A DNA stretch of 64,000 nucleotides from WHUA01 sp963711215 (GTDB taxonomy: Bacteria > Pseudomonadota > Alphaproteobacteria > UBA8366). Numbering within the stretch: the first letter of the stretch is position 1; every line of letters begins with the position of its first letter. This document shows positions 1 to 9,233 of this stretch, in pieces. Under the pieces are notes generated by a model, which was given only the letters and a program-made list of their open reading frames with translations, was not told the origin of the DNA and did no database searches. A program made the translations under genes and the position numbers. Location: the NCBI GenBank assembly GCA_963711215.1, contig CAVQDH010000002.1, positions 124,001-188,000 on the forward strand, in the 5' to 3' direction.

Positions 1-1646
1 CGGCGCCGATGTCGCCCGCGTCGACCTTGTCGTTGTTGAAGTCCTGACGCTTCAGCGCGCGCGTCTCGTAGCCGATCAGCCGGTATTCCGCGACGGTCTT
101 GGGGTTGAACTCGACCTGGATCTTCACGTCCTTGGCGATCGGGAACAGCATTGCGGACGCGCCTTCGACCAGCAGCTTGCGGGCCTCGTTGAGCGTGTCG
201 ACATACGCGGCGACGCCGTTGCCGTTCTGCGCCAGCTCCTGCATCAGCCGGTCGTTCAGGTTGCCCTGACCGAAGCCGAGCACCGAGAGGTAGATGCCGG
301 AGTTGCGCTCGCGCTCGATGAAGCCTTTCAGCTCGTTTTGGTTGGTGATGCCGACATTGAAGTCGCCGTCGGTCGCGAGAATGACCCGGTTGACCGCATC
401 CTTGTCGAAATTGCCCTTGGCCAGGGCATAGGCCTGACGGATGCCTTCCGCGCCCGCGGTCGAGCCGCCGGCGGACAGGCGATCGAGGGCCGCCAGGATC
501 TTCTGCTTCTCGGCGACCTTCGTCGGCTCAAGCGCCGTGCCCGCGGCGCCGGCATAGGTGACGATTGCCACCGTGTCTTCCGGCTTGAGCGAGTCGAGCA
601 GCAGCTTCATGGAATTCACCATCAGCGGCAGCTTGTCGGGCGCGTTCATCGAGCCGGACACGTCGAGCAGGAAGACGAGGTTGCTGCGCGGCTTCTCGGC
701 CGGTGTCAGGCTGTAGCCCTTGATGCCGATCCGGATCAGCTTGTCGCCGGCCTTCCACGGGCTCGGCATGACGCCGACGCTGGCCTGGAACGGCTGCTCG
801 CGGGTGGCCGGCACCGGGTAGTCGTAGTCGAAATAGTTGATCATCTCCTCGACGCGGACGGCGTCCTTCTGCGGCAGCACGCCCCGCATCAGCATGCGGC
901 GGACGAAGGAATAGGAGGCCGTGTCGACGTCGACCGAGAAGGTCGAGACCGGGTCCTCTGCGGTCCGCTTCACTGGATTTTCCGCGACGCTGGCGAACTG
1001 GTCCCGGCCGACCGCTTCGTATTGCTGCTGCGGGACATGGTCGCTCGACTGCAGCGACCCGGCCATTCCGGAATAGGCGCGCGCCGCCGGCGCGGCCTGC
1101 TTCTCCCTGGCGACGAGGCCGCCCACGCTGCTGGACGGCGATTGCCGGCGCAGCTGGTCGGTCAGCATCGGCGCTGGCTTGGCGGCGGGGGCGTCCTGGC
1201 CTGGTGATCATCGGCACGGGCGTTGCCGTTGTGGGCTCGCGGCTTTGCGCCGTGCCGCCGGCCTTGTCGAGCTCATTGGTGGGGCGGGAGACGGCGCCGG
1301 ATTCGTCCTTCCGCGCGGCCGTCGCGCTGGATGCCGCGGTGGGCGCCGGCTTCAGCTCGCCCCGTTCGATGATCGGCATCGTCCGGTAGGTTACGAGCGT
1401 GAGGATCACAGCCGTTGTCGTCACCAAGCCGCCGTAGAAAAGTCTGCGCGTCATGAGTCGTTCTCCTGGATGCGGTTTCGAACGACCCGTTAGACGATGC
1501 AGAAAACCAAATCCTTGGTGCTTCTTTTCCCGCTGCGCTTCGTCGAACGTGGCAAGCGCCAGGTTGATGGCGCTTTTGCGCGCGTTGTCGTCGGCCGGCG
1601 GGATTTCCTCGGCCTTGAGGAATTCACTCAAGTCGCGCTCATCCAT
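1..1646 (-). CDS. Membrane-anchored VWA (YfbK-like) protein, partial and frameshifted
   Basis: Likely a single-pass membrane protein with a periplasmic von Willebrand A domain. The start at 1646 gives a cytosolic N-terminus (MDERDLSEFLKAEE), then a hydrophobic segment at about residues 68-90 and a Pro/Ala-rich linker. The reading frame shifts by one base near 1196-1206. The VWA domain then continues in another frame to the left edge, with the MIDAS motif DVSGSM encoded at 648-665. The start overlaps the end of the sigma-factor gene by 8 nt (ATGGATGA), so the two are co-transcribed. Sigma-VWA pairs of this type are common in alphaproteobacteria; the VWA protein may sense or restrain the sigma factor (inference). 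The C-terminus lies outside the window. Confidence 0.8.
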
Positions 1647-2180
1647 GACGGCGCTCCAGCATCAAGAGGGATTGCAGCTTCTTGCGGGCTTCGTGGATGT
1701 ACCAGGAGACGGTGCTCTCCTTGCAGTTCATGATGGCGGCGGTCTCGCTGTGCGTCAGGCCTTCGACGAAGACGAGGAGGAGGGCTTCCTTCTCCCGGTC
1801 GGGCAGGCCGCGGACATGCGCCATGACCTGGTTGGCATAGACCTTCTGTTCGCCGTCCGGCGGCTGCGTCGGGCTCCGGCCCGGCGGCGATATCCTGCGT
1901 GGGGCGCCCCGCGCGCCTTCGACCAGTCCTTTGCCGTATTGACCACCAGCGTATGGAGCCAGGTGACGAAAGCCGACTGGAAGCGGAAGCCGTCGATCGC
2001 TCTTGCCAGCTTGATGCAGGCGTTCTGGGCGATATCCTCGGCGTCCGCGCGGTTGCCGCACCATCTGAAGGCGATCCGGTACATGACATCGTAATGCCGT
2101 TCGAGCAGGGCCTCGAAGGCCCGGCGATCGCCCTTTTGTGCCCGTTCGATCAGGGCGAAATCTTCGCTCGGTGCGCTCAT
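1639..2180 (-). CDS. ECF-type RNA polymerase sigma factor, frameshifted
   Basis: Sigma-70 family ECF factor of about 180 residues. Region 2 is visible in the first frame (RAFEALLERHYDVMYRIAFR, then DAEDIAQNAC). Region 4 with its helix-turn-helix is in the second frame (LPDREKEALLLVFVEGLTH, then STVSWYIHEARKKL). The frame changes near 1897-1905, in the variable linker between regions 2 and 4, so one base is probably gained or lost there. The start at 2180 (MSAPSEDF) gives the usual length; an upstream in-frame start at 2315 would add an atypical basic extension. It directly precedes and overlaps the VWA gene, which may act as its partner. Target promoters are unknown. Confidence 0.82.
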
Positions 2181-2362
2181 CAAGGGGCTCTGGCCCGTTG
2201 TTCTATCCGTTAGACGACGCGATCGGCGAAATCCTTGGAAGATTTTTTTGAGGATTATTGAAGGATTTGACCAGCCTTGCGAGTCCGGCCCAACATCTCC
2301 GGGCAATACGCCCAAATTCGGGCCGAATTCGCGGCCGCCGGGCGAAACAGGGAGGAAAAGCG

Positions 2363-2776
2363 ATGAAAATCAAACGAATAGAGCATGTTGCCATTGCCGT
2401 GAACGACATGCGGGAATCCATGGCAATGCTGGAAAAGACGCTGGGGCTGCAGATGGAATACGAGGAGCGGATCGGGCCGACGCGTCTCGCGATGATTCCG
2501 GTGGGCGAGACCTATATCGAGCTCCTGGAAGGGCAGGCGCCGGAGTCCGGGGCGGCCAAGTGGATTGCGAAGAACGGGCAGAGCCTGTTCCACCTCTGCT
2601 TCGAGGTCGAGGATATCGACGGCGCGCTCGAGGAATTGAAGCAGAAAGGCATCAAGCTGATCGACCAGACGCCGCGCACCGGGCACGGCGGCGCGCGCAT
2701 CGCCTTCGTTGATCCGCAGTCGACGGGCAACATTCTGATCGAGCTGGCCGAGCTGCCGGAAAGCCACGCGGCGTAA
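2363..2776 (+). CDS. mce: Methylmalonyl-CoA epimerase-like VOC protein
   Basis: 137-residue vicinal-oxygen-chelate protein. It starts at ATG 2363 behind a strong GGAGG at 2351-2355. The pattern matches methylmalonyl-CoA epimerase: IEHVAIAVNDM with a metal-ligand His at residue 8, the YIELLEG strand, FHLCFEVEDID with the second His, and ILIELAELPE with the C-terminal Glu. In family members this enzyme interconverts the R and S forms of methylmalonyl-CoA using a divalent metal. No mutase gene is nearby. It sits 67 nt upstream of hyuA and could instead be a VOC isomerase specific to that pathway. The fold is secure; the exact substrate is less so. Confidence 0.8.
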   Translation: MKIKRIEHVAIAVNDMRESMAMLEKTLGLQMEYEERIGPTRLAMIPVGETYIELLEGQAPESGAAKWIAKNGQSLFHLCFEVEDIDGALEELKQKGIKLIDQTPRTGHGGARIAFVDPQSTGNILIELAELPESHAA

Positions 2777-2843
2777 GTCGATTGCGCCCGGTCCGGATGC
2801 CGCGCTAACGTCGGCCGGAATTCGCAAGGACAAGGACGGGCCC

Positions 2844-4892
2844 GTGAGCGGCATCTGGATCGGTATCGACACGGGCGGCACTTTTACCGATCTCGTCCTC
2901 GCCGACACCGCGAGCGGCCGCTACGCCTATTACAAGCTGCCGACCTCGACCGACGATCCGGCGCGGGCGATCCTGGAGGGCGTCACGGCGTTGCTTGGGG
3001 CGGCCGGTGCCACGCCGGGGCAGGTGTCCTATCTCGCGCACGGCACGACGCTGGCGACGAATGCCGTGCTCGAAGGCAAATATGCGGCGACCGGGATGAT
3101 TACGACGCAGGGGTTTCGTGACGTGCTGGAAATCGCCCGCCAGCGCCGGCCCAGCTTCTTCAACCTCGATGTCCCGAAACCGCAGGCGCCCGCGCGCCGC
3201 GCCGCGATCCTCGAAGTCGCGGAGCGGCTGGACGAGCGCGGCGGCGAAATCACGCCGCTGGACGAAGCCGGCGTGCGCGCCGCCGTCGAAAGGCTGCGGG
3301 ACGCGGGCATACGCGCCGTCGCGATCTGTTTCCTGCACGCCTATGCCAATCCCGAGCACGAGGCGCGCTGCAAGGCGCTGGTGCAGGAGCTCTGGCCCGA
3401 GGCTTACGTCACCACCTCGGCCGAGGTGTCGCGCGAGTTCCGCGAGTTCGAGCGCTTCGCGACGGCCTGCATGAACGCCAGCCTGATGCCGGTCGTCGAC
3501 CGTTATCTCGAACGCTTCGAGAGCGGCCTTGCGGATATCGGCATCCCCTGCCGGCCGCTCGTCATGCAGTCGAACGGCGGCGCCGTCTCCTGCGAGGCGG
3601 TCCGGCGCACGCCGGTCAACACCTTCTTTTCCGGCCCCGCGGGCGGCGTTATCGCGACGGCGGAGCTGGGCCGGCAGCTCGGCGTCGCCGATCTCATTTC
3701 CTTCGACATGGGCGGGACGAGCACGGATGTCTGCCTCGTCCGCAACGGCGCGCCGCGAAGGCGCGCGGTACGGGAGATCGGCGGCCTGCCGGCGCGCATC
3801 CCGACGCTCGATATCCACACCATCGGCGCCGGCGGCGGCAGCCTCGCCTGGATCGATTCCGGCGGCCTGATGAAAGTGGGGCCGCAGAGCGCCGGGGCGT
3901 TCCCCGGGCCGGCCTTCTATGGCCGCGGCGGCGAGGCGGCGACAGTCACCGACGCCAACGCGGTGCTGGGCCGGCTGTCCGGCGGCGCGCTGCTCGGCGG
4001 CCGCATGCAGGCCTATCCCGAGAAGGCCGCGACCGCGATCGCGCGCCTGGGCGCCGCGCTCTCGCTCGACCTGACGGCGACGGCGGCGGGCATTCTCGAG
4101 ATCGTCAACGTCAACATGATGGGCGCGGTGCGGGTCGTCTCGGTCGAGCGCGGCGAGGACCCGCGCGACTGCGCCCTCGTCGCATTCGGCGGGGCCGGGC
4201 CGTTGCACGCCGCCGAGGTCGCGGCCGAGCTCGGCATGCGGCAGGTCATCGTGCCGCCGCATCCGGGTCTGCTGTCCGCGCGCGGCCTGCTCGACGCGGA
4301 CGTGCGCGGCGACTTCGCGATGACCTGTCTCGTGCCGGCGGACGCGGCGGGGCTGGAGCCGCTCGCGGCGGCGCGGTCGGCGCTGCTGCTGCGTGCGGAA
4401 GCGTGGCGGGAGGCGGAGCGGCTGGCCGAATGCGCGGTGCGGCGCGAATGGCGCGTCGATCAGCGCTATGCCGGGCAGTCCTTCGAGCTCGGCGTGGAAA
4501 TACCGGATGCGACTTGCGGTGCCGCCGAGATCGAAGCCGCCATCGCGGCCTTCCATGAACGCCACGAGGCGGTGAACGGCTATGCCATGCCGGATCATCC
4601 GGTCGAGATCGTCAGCCTTCGCCTCGCCGTCATCGCGGCGCGTCCGCTGGCACCTCTCGAGCCGGCAGCGGGCTCGAACGCTGCCGAAGGCGCGAGTTGC
4701 GCGCCGGCCGGTGTGGTTCCGCGCGGCCGGCTTCGTCGATACGCCGATCTACCGCGCGCGGCACTCGGCCCGGGAATGCGGATCGACGGCCCCGCGATCG
4801 TCGAGCAGATGGATTCGACGACCGTCATTCCGCCTGGTTGGCGGGCGACCGTGGCCGCGGAAGGATCATTGCTGATGGAGTTCCAGACATGA
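2844..4892 (+). CDS. hyuA: Hydantoinase/oxoprolinase subunit A (ATP-dependent)
   Basis: 682-residue ASKHA-fold ATPase subunit of the hydantoinase/5-oxoprolinase family, which couples ATP hydrolysis to cyclic amide opening or to carboxylation. The N-terminal domain starts IGIDTGGTFTDLVL (residues about 6-19). The central domain holds SFDMGGTSTDVCLVRNG and HTIGAGGGSLAWID, followed by GPQSAGAFPGPAFYGRGG. An acetone-carboxylase-like C-terminal domain follows. The start is GTG 2844. The stop overlaps the start of hyuB (ATGA at 4889-4892), implying translational coupling in an obligate two-subunit enzyme. Substrate could be a hydantoin, 5-oxoproline or a related lactam; sequence alone does not decide. 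Confidence 0.92.
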   Translation: MSGIWIGIDTGGTFTDLVLADTASGRYAYYKLPTSTDDPARAILEGVTALLGAAGATPGQVSYLAHGTTLATNAVLEGKYAATGMITTQGFRDVLEIARQRRPSFFNLDVPKPQAPARRAAILEVAERLDERGGEITPLDEAGVRAAVERLRDAGIRAVAICFLHAYANPEHEARCKALVQELWPEAYVTTSAEVSREFREFERFATACMNASLMPVVDRYLERFESGLADIGIPCRPLVMQSNGGAVSCEAVRRTPVNTFFSGPAGGVIATAELGRQLGVADLISFDMGGTSTDVCLVRNGAPRRRAVREIGGLPARIPTLDIHTIGAGGGSLAWIDSGGLMKVGPQSAGAFPGPAFYGRGGEAATVTDANAVLGRLSGGALLGGRMQAYPEKAATAIARLGAALSLDLTATAAGILEIVNVNMMGAVRVVSVERGEDPRDCALVAFGGAGPLHAAEVAAELGMRQVIVPPHPGLLSARGLLDADVRGDFAMTCLVPADAAGLEPLAAARSALLLRAEAWREAERLAECAVRREWRVDQRYAGQSFELGVEIPDATCGAAEIEAAIAAFHERHEAVNGYAMPDHPVEIVSLRLAVIAARPLAPLEPAAGSNAAEGASCAPAGVVPRGRLRRYADLPRAALGPGMRIDGPAIVEQMDSTTVIPPGWRATVAAEGSLLMEFQT

Positions 4893-6571
4893 GCACAGGC
4901 GATGCCGGACGTCGGGTGATCGATCCCATCACCGTCGAGGTCGTGTCGCGTCACGTCCTGGCCGCCGCGGAGGAGATGGGCGTCGTGCTGATGCGCACCG
5001 CCTTCTCGCCGAACATCAAGGAACGGCACGACTGCTCGACGGCGGTCTTCGACGCGGCGGGCGAGGTCGTAGCCCAGGCGCAGCATGTCCCTATTCATCT
5101 CGGATCGATGATCGGCGCCATCCGCTCGATCCGGGAGCGCTTCGACGATGCCGACATGCGCCCGGGCGACATGTTCGTCGCCAACGATCCGTACAATGGC
5201 GGCGGCTCGCATCTGCCCGACCTCAACGTGATCGCGCCGGTGTTCCATGACGGCCGCATTGCCGCCTTCGTCGCGAATATCGCCCATCATGCCGATGTCG
5301 GCGGCATGGTGCCGGGCAGCGAGGCGGCGGTCTGTGAAAGTATTTTCCAGGAGGGTCTGCGCCTGCCGCCGGTCCGGCTGGTGCGCGAGGGCGCGCTCAA
5401 CCGCGATATCCGCGACGTGATCCTTCTCAACTCGCGCACGCCGGAAGAGCGCAAAGGCGACCTGAACGCCCAGATCGCGGCCAACCGGGTCGGGCAGCGC
5501 GCCATAGCCGGGCTGATCGAGCGCTATGGCCTTGTCACCTACACCGCTGCGCTGGAAGCCTATCTCGACTATTCGGAGCGCCGCCTGCGTGCCGCAATCG
5601 ACCGGCTGGAGCCCGGCACCTACGAGGCGGAGGACCTGATGTCCGGCGTCGGCAATGCGGTCGCTCGGATCGCCTGCGCGGTGACGGTGGCGCCGGGACG
5701 GCTGGTCTTCGATTTCGCGGGAACCGACCGCCAGATCCCGAGCGCCCGCAACGTTCCGACCCAGGCGCTGGCGGCGACCGTCTACACCGTGATGAAGGCG
5801 CTGCTCGATCCGGATGCGCCGGCCAACGGCGGCGCGTTTCGCGCGGTCGAGATCCGCGCGCCGGCGGGCTGCATCGTCAACCCGGTGCCGCCGGCGCCGG
5901 TCGGCGCGCGCTCGATCTCCTGCGGCGTCGTCGACGGCGTGATCGTCTCGGCCTTGTCCGCGGCCATGCCGGAAAAGCGCATGGCGCCGTCCGGCCCGCA
6001 TCACCTGTTGCTCGTCGCGGGAACCGATCCGCGAACGGGACGCTATTTCGTGAACTATGAGACCGTAGCCGGGGCGCTCGGCGCACGGGCGAAGCATGAC
6101 GGCATGGATGCGGTGCGCACGCTGTCGTCCGGCAGCGCCAACCTGCCGGTTGAGGCGCTCGAACATGCCTATCCGCTGCGCATCGAGCAGTATGCGCTGC
6201 GCAGCGGCTCCGGCGGCGCAGGCGAGTTTCGCGGCGGCGATGGGTTGATCCGCGACTACCGTGTCCTCGCCGACGACGTCACGGTCAGCCTGACGGGGGA
6301 GCGGCAGTCCAACCCCGCGAAAGGCATTGCGGGCGGGGAGGACGGCGCCGTCGGGGCATTCATCCTCGATCCCGGCACCGACGCCGAGCGCAAGCTGCCT
6401 GCCGCCGTCAAGGAGATGCGGTTGCCGCAAGGCGCGTTGTTGCGGGTCGCGACACCGGGCGGCGGCGGATTCGGTCCGGCGCAGAAACGGGACGCCGACC
6501 GTGTGGCGCGCGATCTCAAGGAAGGCCGGATCACCCCGGCCATGGCGCGCAGCCTTTATCGCATTGAGTAG
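4889..6571 (+). CDS. hyuB: Hydantoinase/oxoprolinase subunit B
   Basis: 560-residue hydantoinase B/oxoprolinase subunit, translationally coupled to hyuA. The start MSTGDAGRRVIDPITVEVV at 4889 is the family's normal N-terminus. Family motifs include AEEMGVVLMRTAFSPNIKER, HVPIHLGSM, DMFVANDPYNGGGSHLPD and GEFRGGDGLIRDYRVL. It ends with the Gly-rich TPGGGGFGPA segment typical of the C-terminus. Together with HyuA it should form a cytosolic ATP-dependent lactam- or imide-opening enzyme. A TauD-type dioxygenase follows about 100 nt downstream on the same strand, suggesting oxidation and ring opening belong to one pathway (inference). Confidence 0.92.
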   Translation: MSTGDAGRRVIDPITVEVVSRHVLAAAEEMGVVLMRTAFSPNIKERHDCSTAVFDAAGEVVAQAQHVPIHLGSMIGAIRSIRERFDDADMRPGDMFVANDPYNGGGSHLPDLNVIAPVFHDGRIAAFVANIAHHADVGGMVPGSEAAVCESIFQEGLRLPPVRLVREGALNRDIRDVILLNSRTPEERKGDLNAQIAANRVGQRAIAGLIERYGLVTYTAALEAYLDYSERRLRAAIDRLEPGTYEAEDLMSGVGNAVARIACAVTVAPGRLVFDFAGTDRQIPSARNVPTQALAATVYTVMKALLDPDAPANGGAFRAVEIRAPAGCIVNPVPPAPVGARSISCGVVDGVIVSALSAAMPEKRMAPSGPHHLLLVAGTDPRTGRYFVNYETVAGALGARAKHDGMDAVRTLSSGSANLPVEALEHAYPLRIEQYALRSGSGGAGEFRGGDGLIRDYRVLADDVTVSLTGERQSNPAKGIAGGEDGAVGAFILDPGTDAERKLPAAVKEMRLPQGALLRVATPGGGGFGPAQKRDADRVARDLKEGRITPAMARSLYRIE

Positions 6572-6672
6572 AGCGAGAGGAAATTCTACCTGCGCCGTCA
6601 GGAAGTTGACCCCCGTTGCCGTTCCGTTTCAGAATTTGGAAAGAGCGGAACGACACAGCCAGGGAGGCTCAT

Positions 6673-7545
6673 ATGCCCGGCATGGAAATTCGTCCGAGCG
6701 GTGGCGCCATTGGCGCCGAAATCATTGGCGTCGACGTATCGAAACCACTCGATGCCCCGACATTCTCCAAGATCGAAGCGGCGCTTGATCGTCACGCCGT
6801 CGTCGTCATTCGGGATCAAAGCCCCGGGCCTGCGGCTTTCGCCGCATTCTCACGGCGCTTCGGCGACCCGCAGGTCAACGTCCGTGCGGAAGTGACCGAC
6901 GACGAACTGCCGGAGATCGGCTGGATCACCAATGTCACCCGGGATGGCAAGCCGCTGGGCTCGCACGATGCGGGCCGCTATTGGCATTCCGATCTCTGCT
7001 ATCTCGAGATGCCGAGTAAGCTGACGTTGCTGCACGCGCTGGAAGTGCCGGAGCGTGATGGTGTCGTCTATGGCGATACGCAATTTGCCGGCATGGCGGC
7101 GGCTTACGACGCCCTGCCCGAGGCGACGAAGCGCCGGCTCCAGGGGCACAAGGCGGCGAACGGCTATCGATACATGTGGAACAAGAAGGCGCATGAGTTC
7201 GGCGTCCGCAGGGTGCTGAGCGAGAAGGAGCTGGAGCAATATCCCGCGGACGCGATTCACCCCGTGGTCCGCACGCACCCCGCGACGGGGCGGAAATGTC
7301 TTTATGTTTGCGAAGGGTACACGCACCGCATTCTCGGCATTCCGGAGGCGGAAAGCGCGGATTTGCTGCGGCAGCTCTTCAGCCATGCCGTCCGGCCGGA
7401 ATTCATCTACCGCCACAAATGGCGCGCGGGAGACATTCTGATGTGGGATAACTGCGCGGTGCAACACAAGGCGACCTTCGACTACGCGCCGCCGCTGCGC
7501 CGGGTCATGCAGCGCTGTACGATCGAGGGCACGTCGCCCTATTGA
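6673..7545 (+). CDS. TauD/TfdA-family Fe(II)/2-oxoglutarate dioxygenase (copy 1)
   Basis: 290-residue enzyme of the taurine dioxygenase family, which uses Fe(II), 2-oxoglutarate and O2 to hydroxylate small organic substrates. The start at 6673 has AGGGAGG just upstream (6661-6667). The iron facial triad is visible: HSD in YWHSDLCY near residue 104, and the distal His in DNCAVQHKATFDY. The 2OG-binding Arg is in LRRVMQRCT near the C-terminus. The N-terminus (MEIRPSGGAIGAEIIGVDV) is canonical. It closes the mce-hyuAB cluster and is followed by a hairpin at 7571-7604. TauD-family substrates range from sulfonates to carboxylates and phenoxyacetates, so the substrate is not assigned. Confidence 0.88.
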   Translation: MPGMEIRPSGGAIGAEIIGVDVSKPLDAPTFSKIEAALDRHAVVVIRDQSPGPAAFAAFSRRFGDPQVNVRAEVTDDELPEIGWITNVTRDGKPLGSHDAGRYWHSDLCYLEMPSKLTLLHALEVPERDGVVYGDTQFAGMAAAYDALPEATKRRLQGHKAANGYRYMWNKKAHEFGVRRVLSEKELEQYPADAIHPVVRTHPATGRKCLYVCEGYTHRILGIPEAESADLLRQLFSHAVRPEFIYRHKWRAGDILMWDNCAVQHKATFDYAPPLRRVMQRCTIEGTSPY

Positions 7546-7570
7546 AGGATGGCGGCCGCGATGGATATCG

Positions 7571-7604
7571 CGTCCCCGTCCGGCCGCGCGGTTGTCCGGG
7601 GACG
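7571..7604 (+). terminator. Candidate hairpin terminator downstream of TauD copy 1
   Basis: CGTCCCCG (7571-7578) is repeated inverted as CGGGGACG (7597-7604), an 8-bp stem around an 18-nt loop that has further GC-rich pairing. It lies 26 nt after the stop. There is no T-run, so Rho-independent termination is only a possibility. Confidence 0.35.
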
Positions 7605-7859
7605 GGATTCAATCTGAGCGGCTTTATCGCGAAACAGCGTCTTTCCGTCCCAAATCTTCCGAGTTCGCCGATTCGCCGGGCGGACAATCTGTATCAAAAT
7701 TCCGCATATGATTAAAAATTATGCAATATCAAGCACACAAGTTCGATTTGCCTATTTTTCCGCCACACAGAGCCCCCTTTTTTTGCCGAAGATAAGGCGC
7801 TCTACCGTTAACGCATGTAAATCAATTGGTTAATGCCCCCGCTGCTGATCCGCCATCGT

Positions 7860-7875
7860 TGGCACGTCGATTGCT
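7860..7875 (+). promoter_or_regulatory. Sigma-54 (RpoN) -24/-12 promoter of the urea locus
   Basis: The sequence TGGCACG-N4-TTGCT matches the sigma-54 consensus at every conserved position. GG at 7861-7862 and GC at 7873-7874 are separated by exactly 10 nt. It lies 42 nt before the urtA start, so transcription would begin near 7885 and leave a short leader containing GGGAG at 7905-7909. Urea uptake and urease operons are classic nitrogen-limitation (NtrC/RpoN) targets, which fits. I did not find a clear NtrC consensus upstream. Confidence 0.8.
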
Positions 7876-7917
7876 CCTCTCTACTTCGTGATCGAATCTT
7901 CCTTGGGAGCAAAATAA

Positions 7918-9210
7918 ATGAGTGAACGTCTAATGTATGTGCGGCGCTTGCTGATCTGGGCCTCTGTGCTCGCGGTATTTTCGGTTCAGAACGCGTTCGG
8001 CGCGGATACGATCAAGGTCGGCATTCTTCATTCGCTGTCCGGCACGATGGCGATCAGCGAGACGACGCTGAAAGACGTAATGCTGATGCTGATCGACGAG
8101 CAGAACAAGAAGGGTGGACTGCTCGGCAAGAAGCTGGAGCCGGTCGTCGTCGACCCGGCGTCGAACTGGCCGCTGTTCGCCGAAAAGGCGCGCGAGCTGA
8201 TCACCAAGGACAAGGTAGCCGTCGTGTTCGGGTGCTGGACTTCCGTCTCGCGCAAGTCGGTGCTGCCGGTCTTCAAGGAGCTCGACAGCATCCTGTTCTA
8301 TCCGGTGCAGTACGAAGGTGAAGAGAGCGAGCGCAACGTGTTCTATACCGGCGCGGCGCCGAACCAGCAGGCGATCCCCGCGGTCGACTACCTGATGAGC
8401 AAGGACGGCGGCTCGGTGAAGCGTTGGGTGTTGGAAGGCACGGACTATGTCTATCCGCGCACCACGAACAAGATCCTCGAGGCCTATCTGAAGCAGAAAG
8501 GCGTCAAGGACTCCGACATCATGATCAACTACACGCCGTTCGGCTTCTCCGACTGGCAGACCGAAGTGACGAAGATCAAGGCGTTCGGCTCGGCCGGCAA
8601 GAAAACCGCGGTGGTCTCCACCATCAACGGTGACGCCAACGTTCCCTTCTATAAGGAGCTCGGCAACCAGGGCGTAAAGGCGACCGACATTCCGGTGGTG
8701 GCGTTCTCGGTGGGTGAAGAAGAGCTCGCCGGCCTCGACACCAAGCCGCTGGTCGGGCATCTCGCCGCCTGGAACTACTTCGAATCGATCAAGACCAAGG
8801 CGAACTCGAAGTTCATCAAGGAATGGCACACCTTCACCAAGAAGCCGAAGCGCACCACCAACGATCCGATGGAAGCGCACTATATCGGCTTCAACATGTG
8901 GGTGAAGGCGGTGCAGAAGGCGAAATCGACCAATGCGGACAAGGTCATCGCCGCCCTTCCCGGCATCGAGGTGCCGAACCTGACGGGTGGCATGTCGAAG
9001 ATGCTTCCGAACCACCACATCACCAAGCCCGTCTACATCGGCGAAATCCGTGGCGACGGCCAGTTCGACGTGGTGTGGAAGACGAAGAAGCTGGTCCCGG
9101 GCGACGCCTGGTCCAACTATCTGCCGGGCTCGAAGGATCTGGTCTCCGACTGGGTCAAGCTCAAGTGCGGTAACTACAACACCGTCACCAAGAAATGCGG
9201 CGGTTCCTGA
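7918..9210 (+). CDS. urtA: Urea ABC transporter, periplasmic binding protein UrtA
   Basis: 430-residue extracellular ligand-binding protein of the branched-chain amino acid/amide type. The start ATG 7918 has GGGAG 8 nt upstream. Residues 1-29 form a signal peptide ending NAFGA before DTIKVGILHSLSGTMAISE. UrtA hallmarks include VVFGCWTSVSRKSVLPVF, LFYPVQYEGEESERNVFYTG, VVSTINGDANVPFYKE and NDPMEAHYIGFNMW. It captures urea in the periplasm and delivers it to UrtBC. It is the first gene of urtABCDE-ure and is followed by a stable hairpin (9234-9260) that probably lets it be made in excess over the membrane subunits. Confidence 0.96.
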   Translation: MSERLMYVRRLLIWASVLAVFSVQNAFGADTIKVGILHSLSGTMAISETTLKDVMLMLIDEQNKKGGLLGKKLEPVVVDPASNWPLFAEKARELITKDKVAVVFGCWTSVSRKSVLPVFKELDSILFYPVQYEGEESERNVFYTGAAPNQQAIPAVDYLMSKDGGSVKRWVLEGTDYVYPRTTNKILEAYLKQKGVKDSDIMINYTPFGFSDWQTEVTKIKAFGSAGKKTAVVSTINGDANVPFYKELGNQGVKATDIPVVAFSVGEEELAGLDTKPLVGHLAAWNYFESIKTKANSKFIKEWHTFTKKPKRTTNDPMEAHYIGFNMWVKAVQKAKSTNADKVIAALPGIEVPNLTGGMSKMLPNHHITKPVYIGEIRGDGQFDVVWKTKKLVPGDAWSNYLPGSKDLVSDWVKLKCGNYNTVTKKCGGS

Positions 9211-9233
9211 TAGCCATCCGCTGACGTAACCGA

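Larger units (their letters stand above)
7546..7917. other. 372-nt intergenic regulatory region upstream of urtA
   Basis: No credible gene. The first part holds a GC-rich inverted repeat (7571-7604), a candidate terminator of the preceding TauD gene. The middle (about 7690-7830) is clearly more A+T-rich than the surroundings and holds the imperfect dyad GCATA-N11-TATGC at 7704-7724, at a typical enhancer distance. The last 60 nt hold a sigma-54 promoter (7860-7875) and the urtA ribosome-binding site. Confidence 0.7.

Noticed and set aside
2805..6430. Two antisense frames of about 600 codons opposite hyuA and hyuB
   Set aside because: Low-complexity Arg/Ala/Asp-rich translations, typical mirror frames of GC-rich genes, with no known motif. 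The plus-strand products are clear family members.
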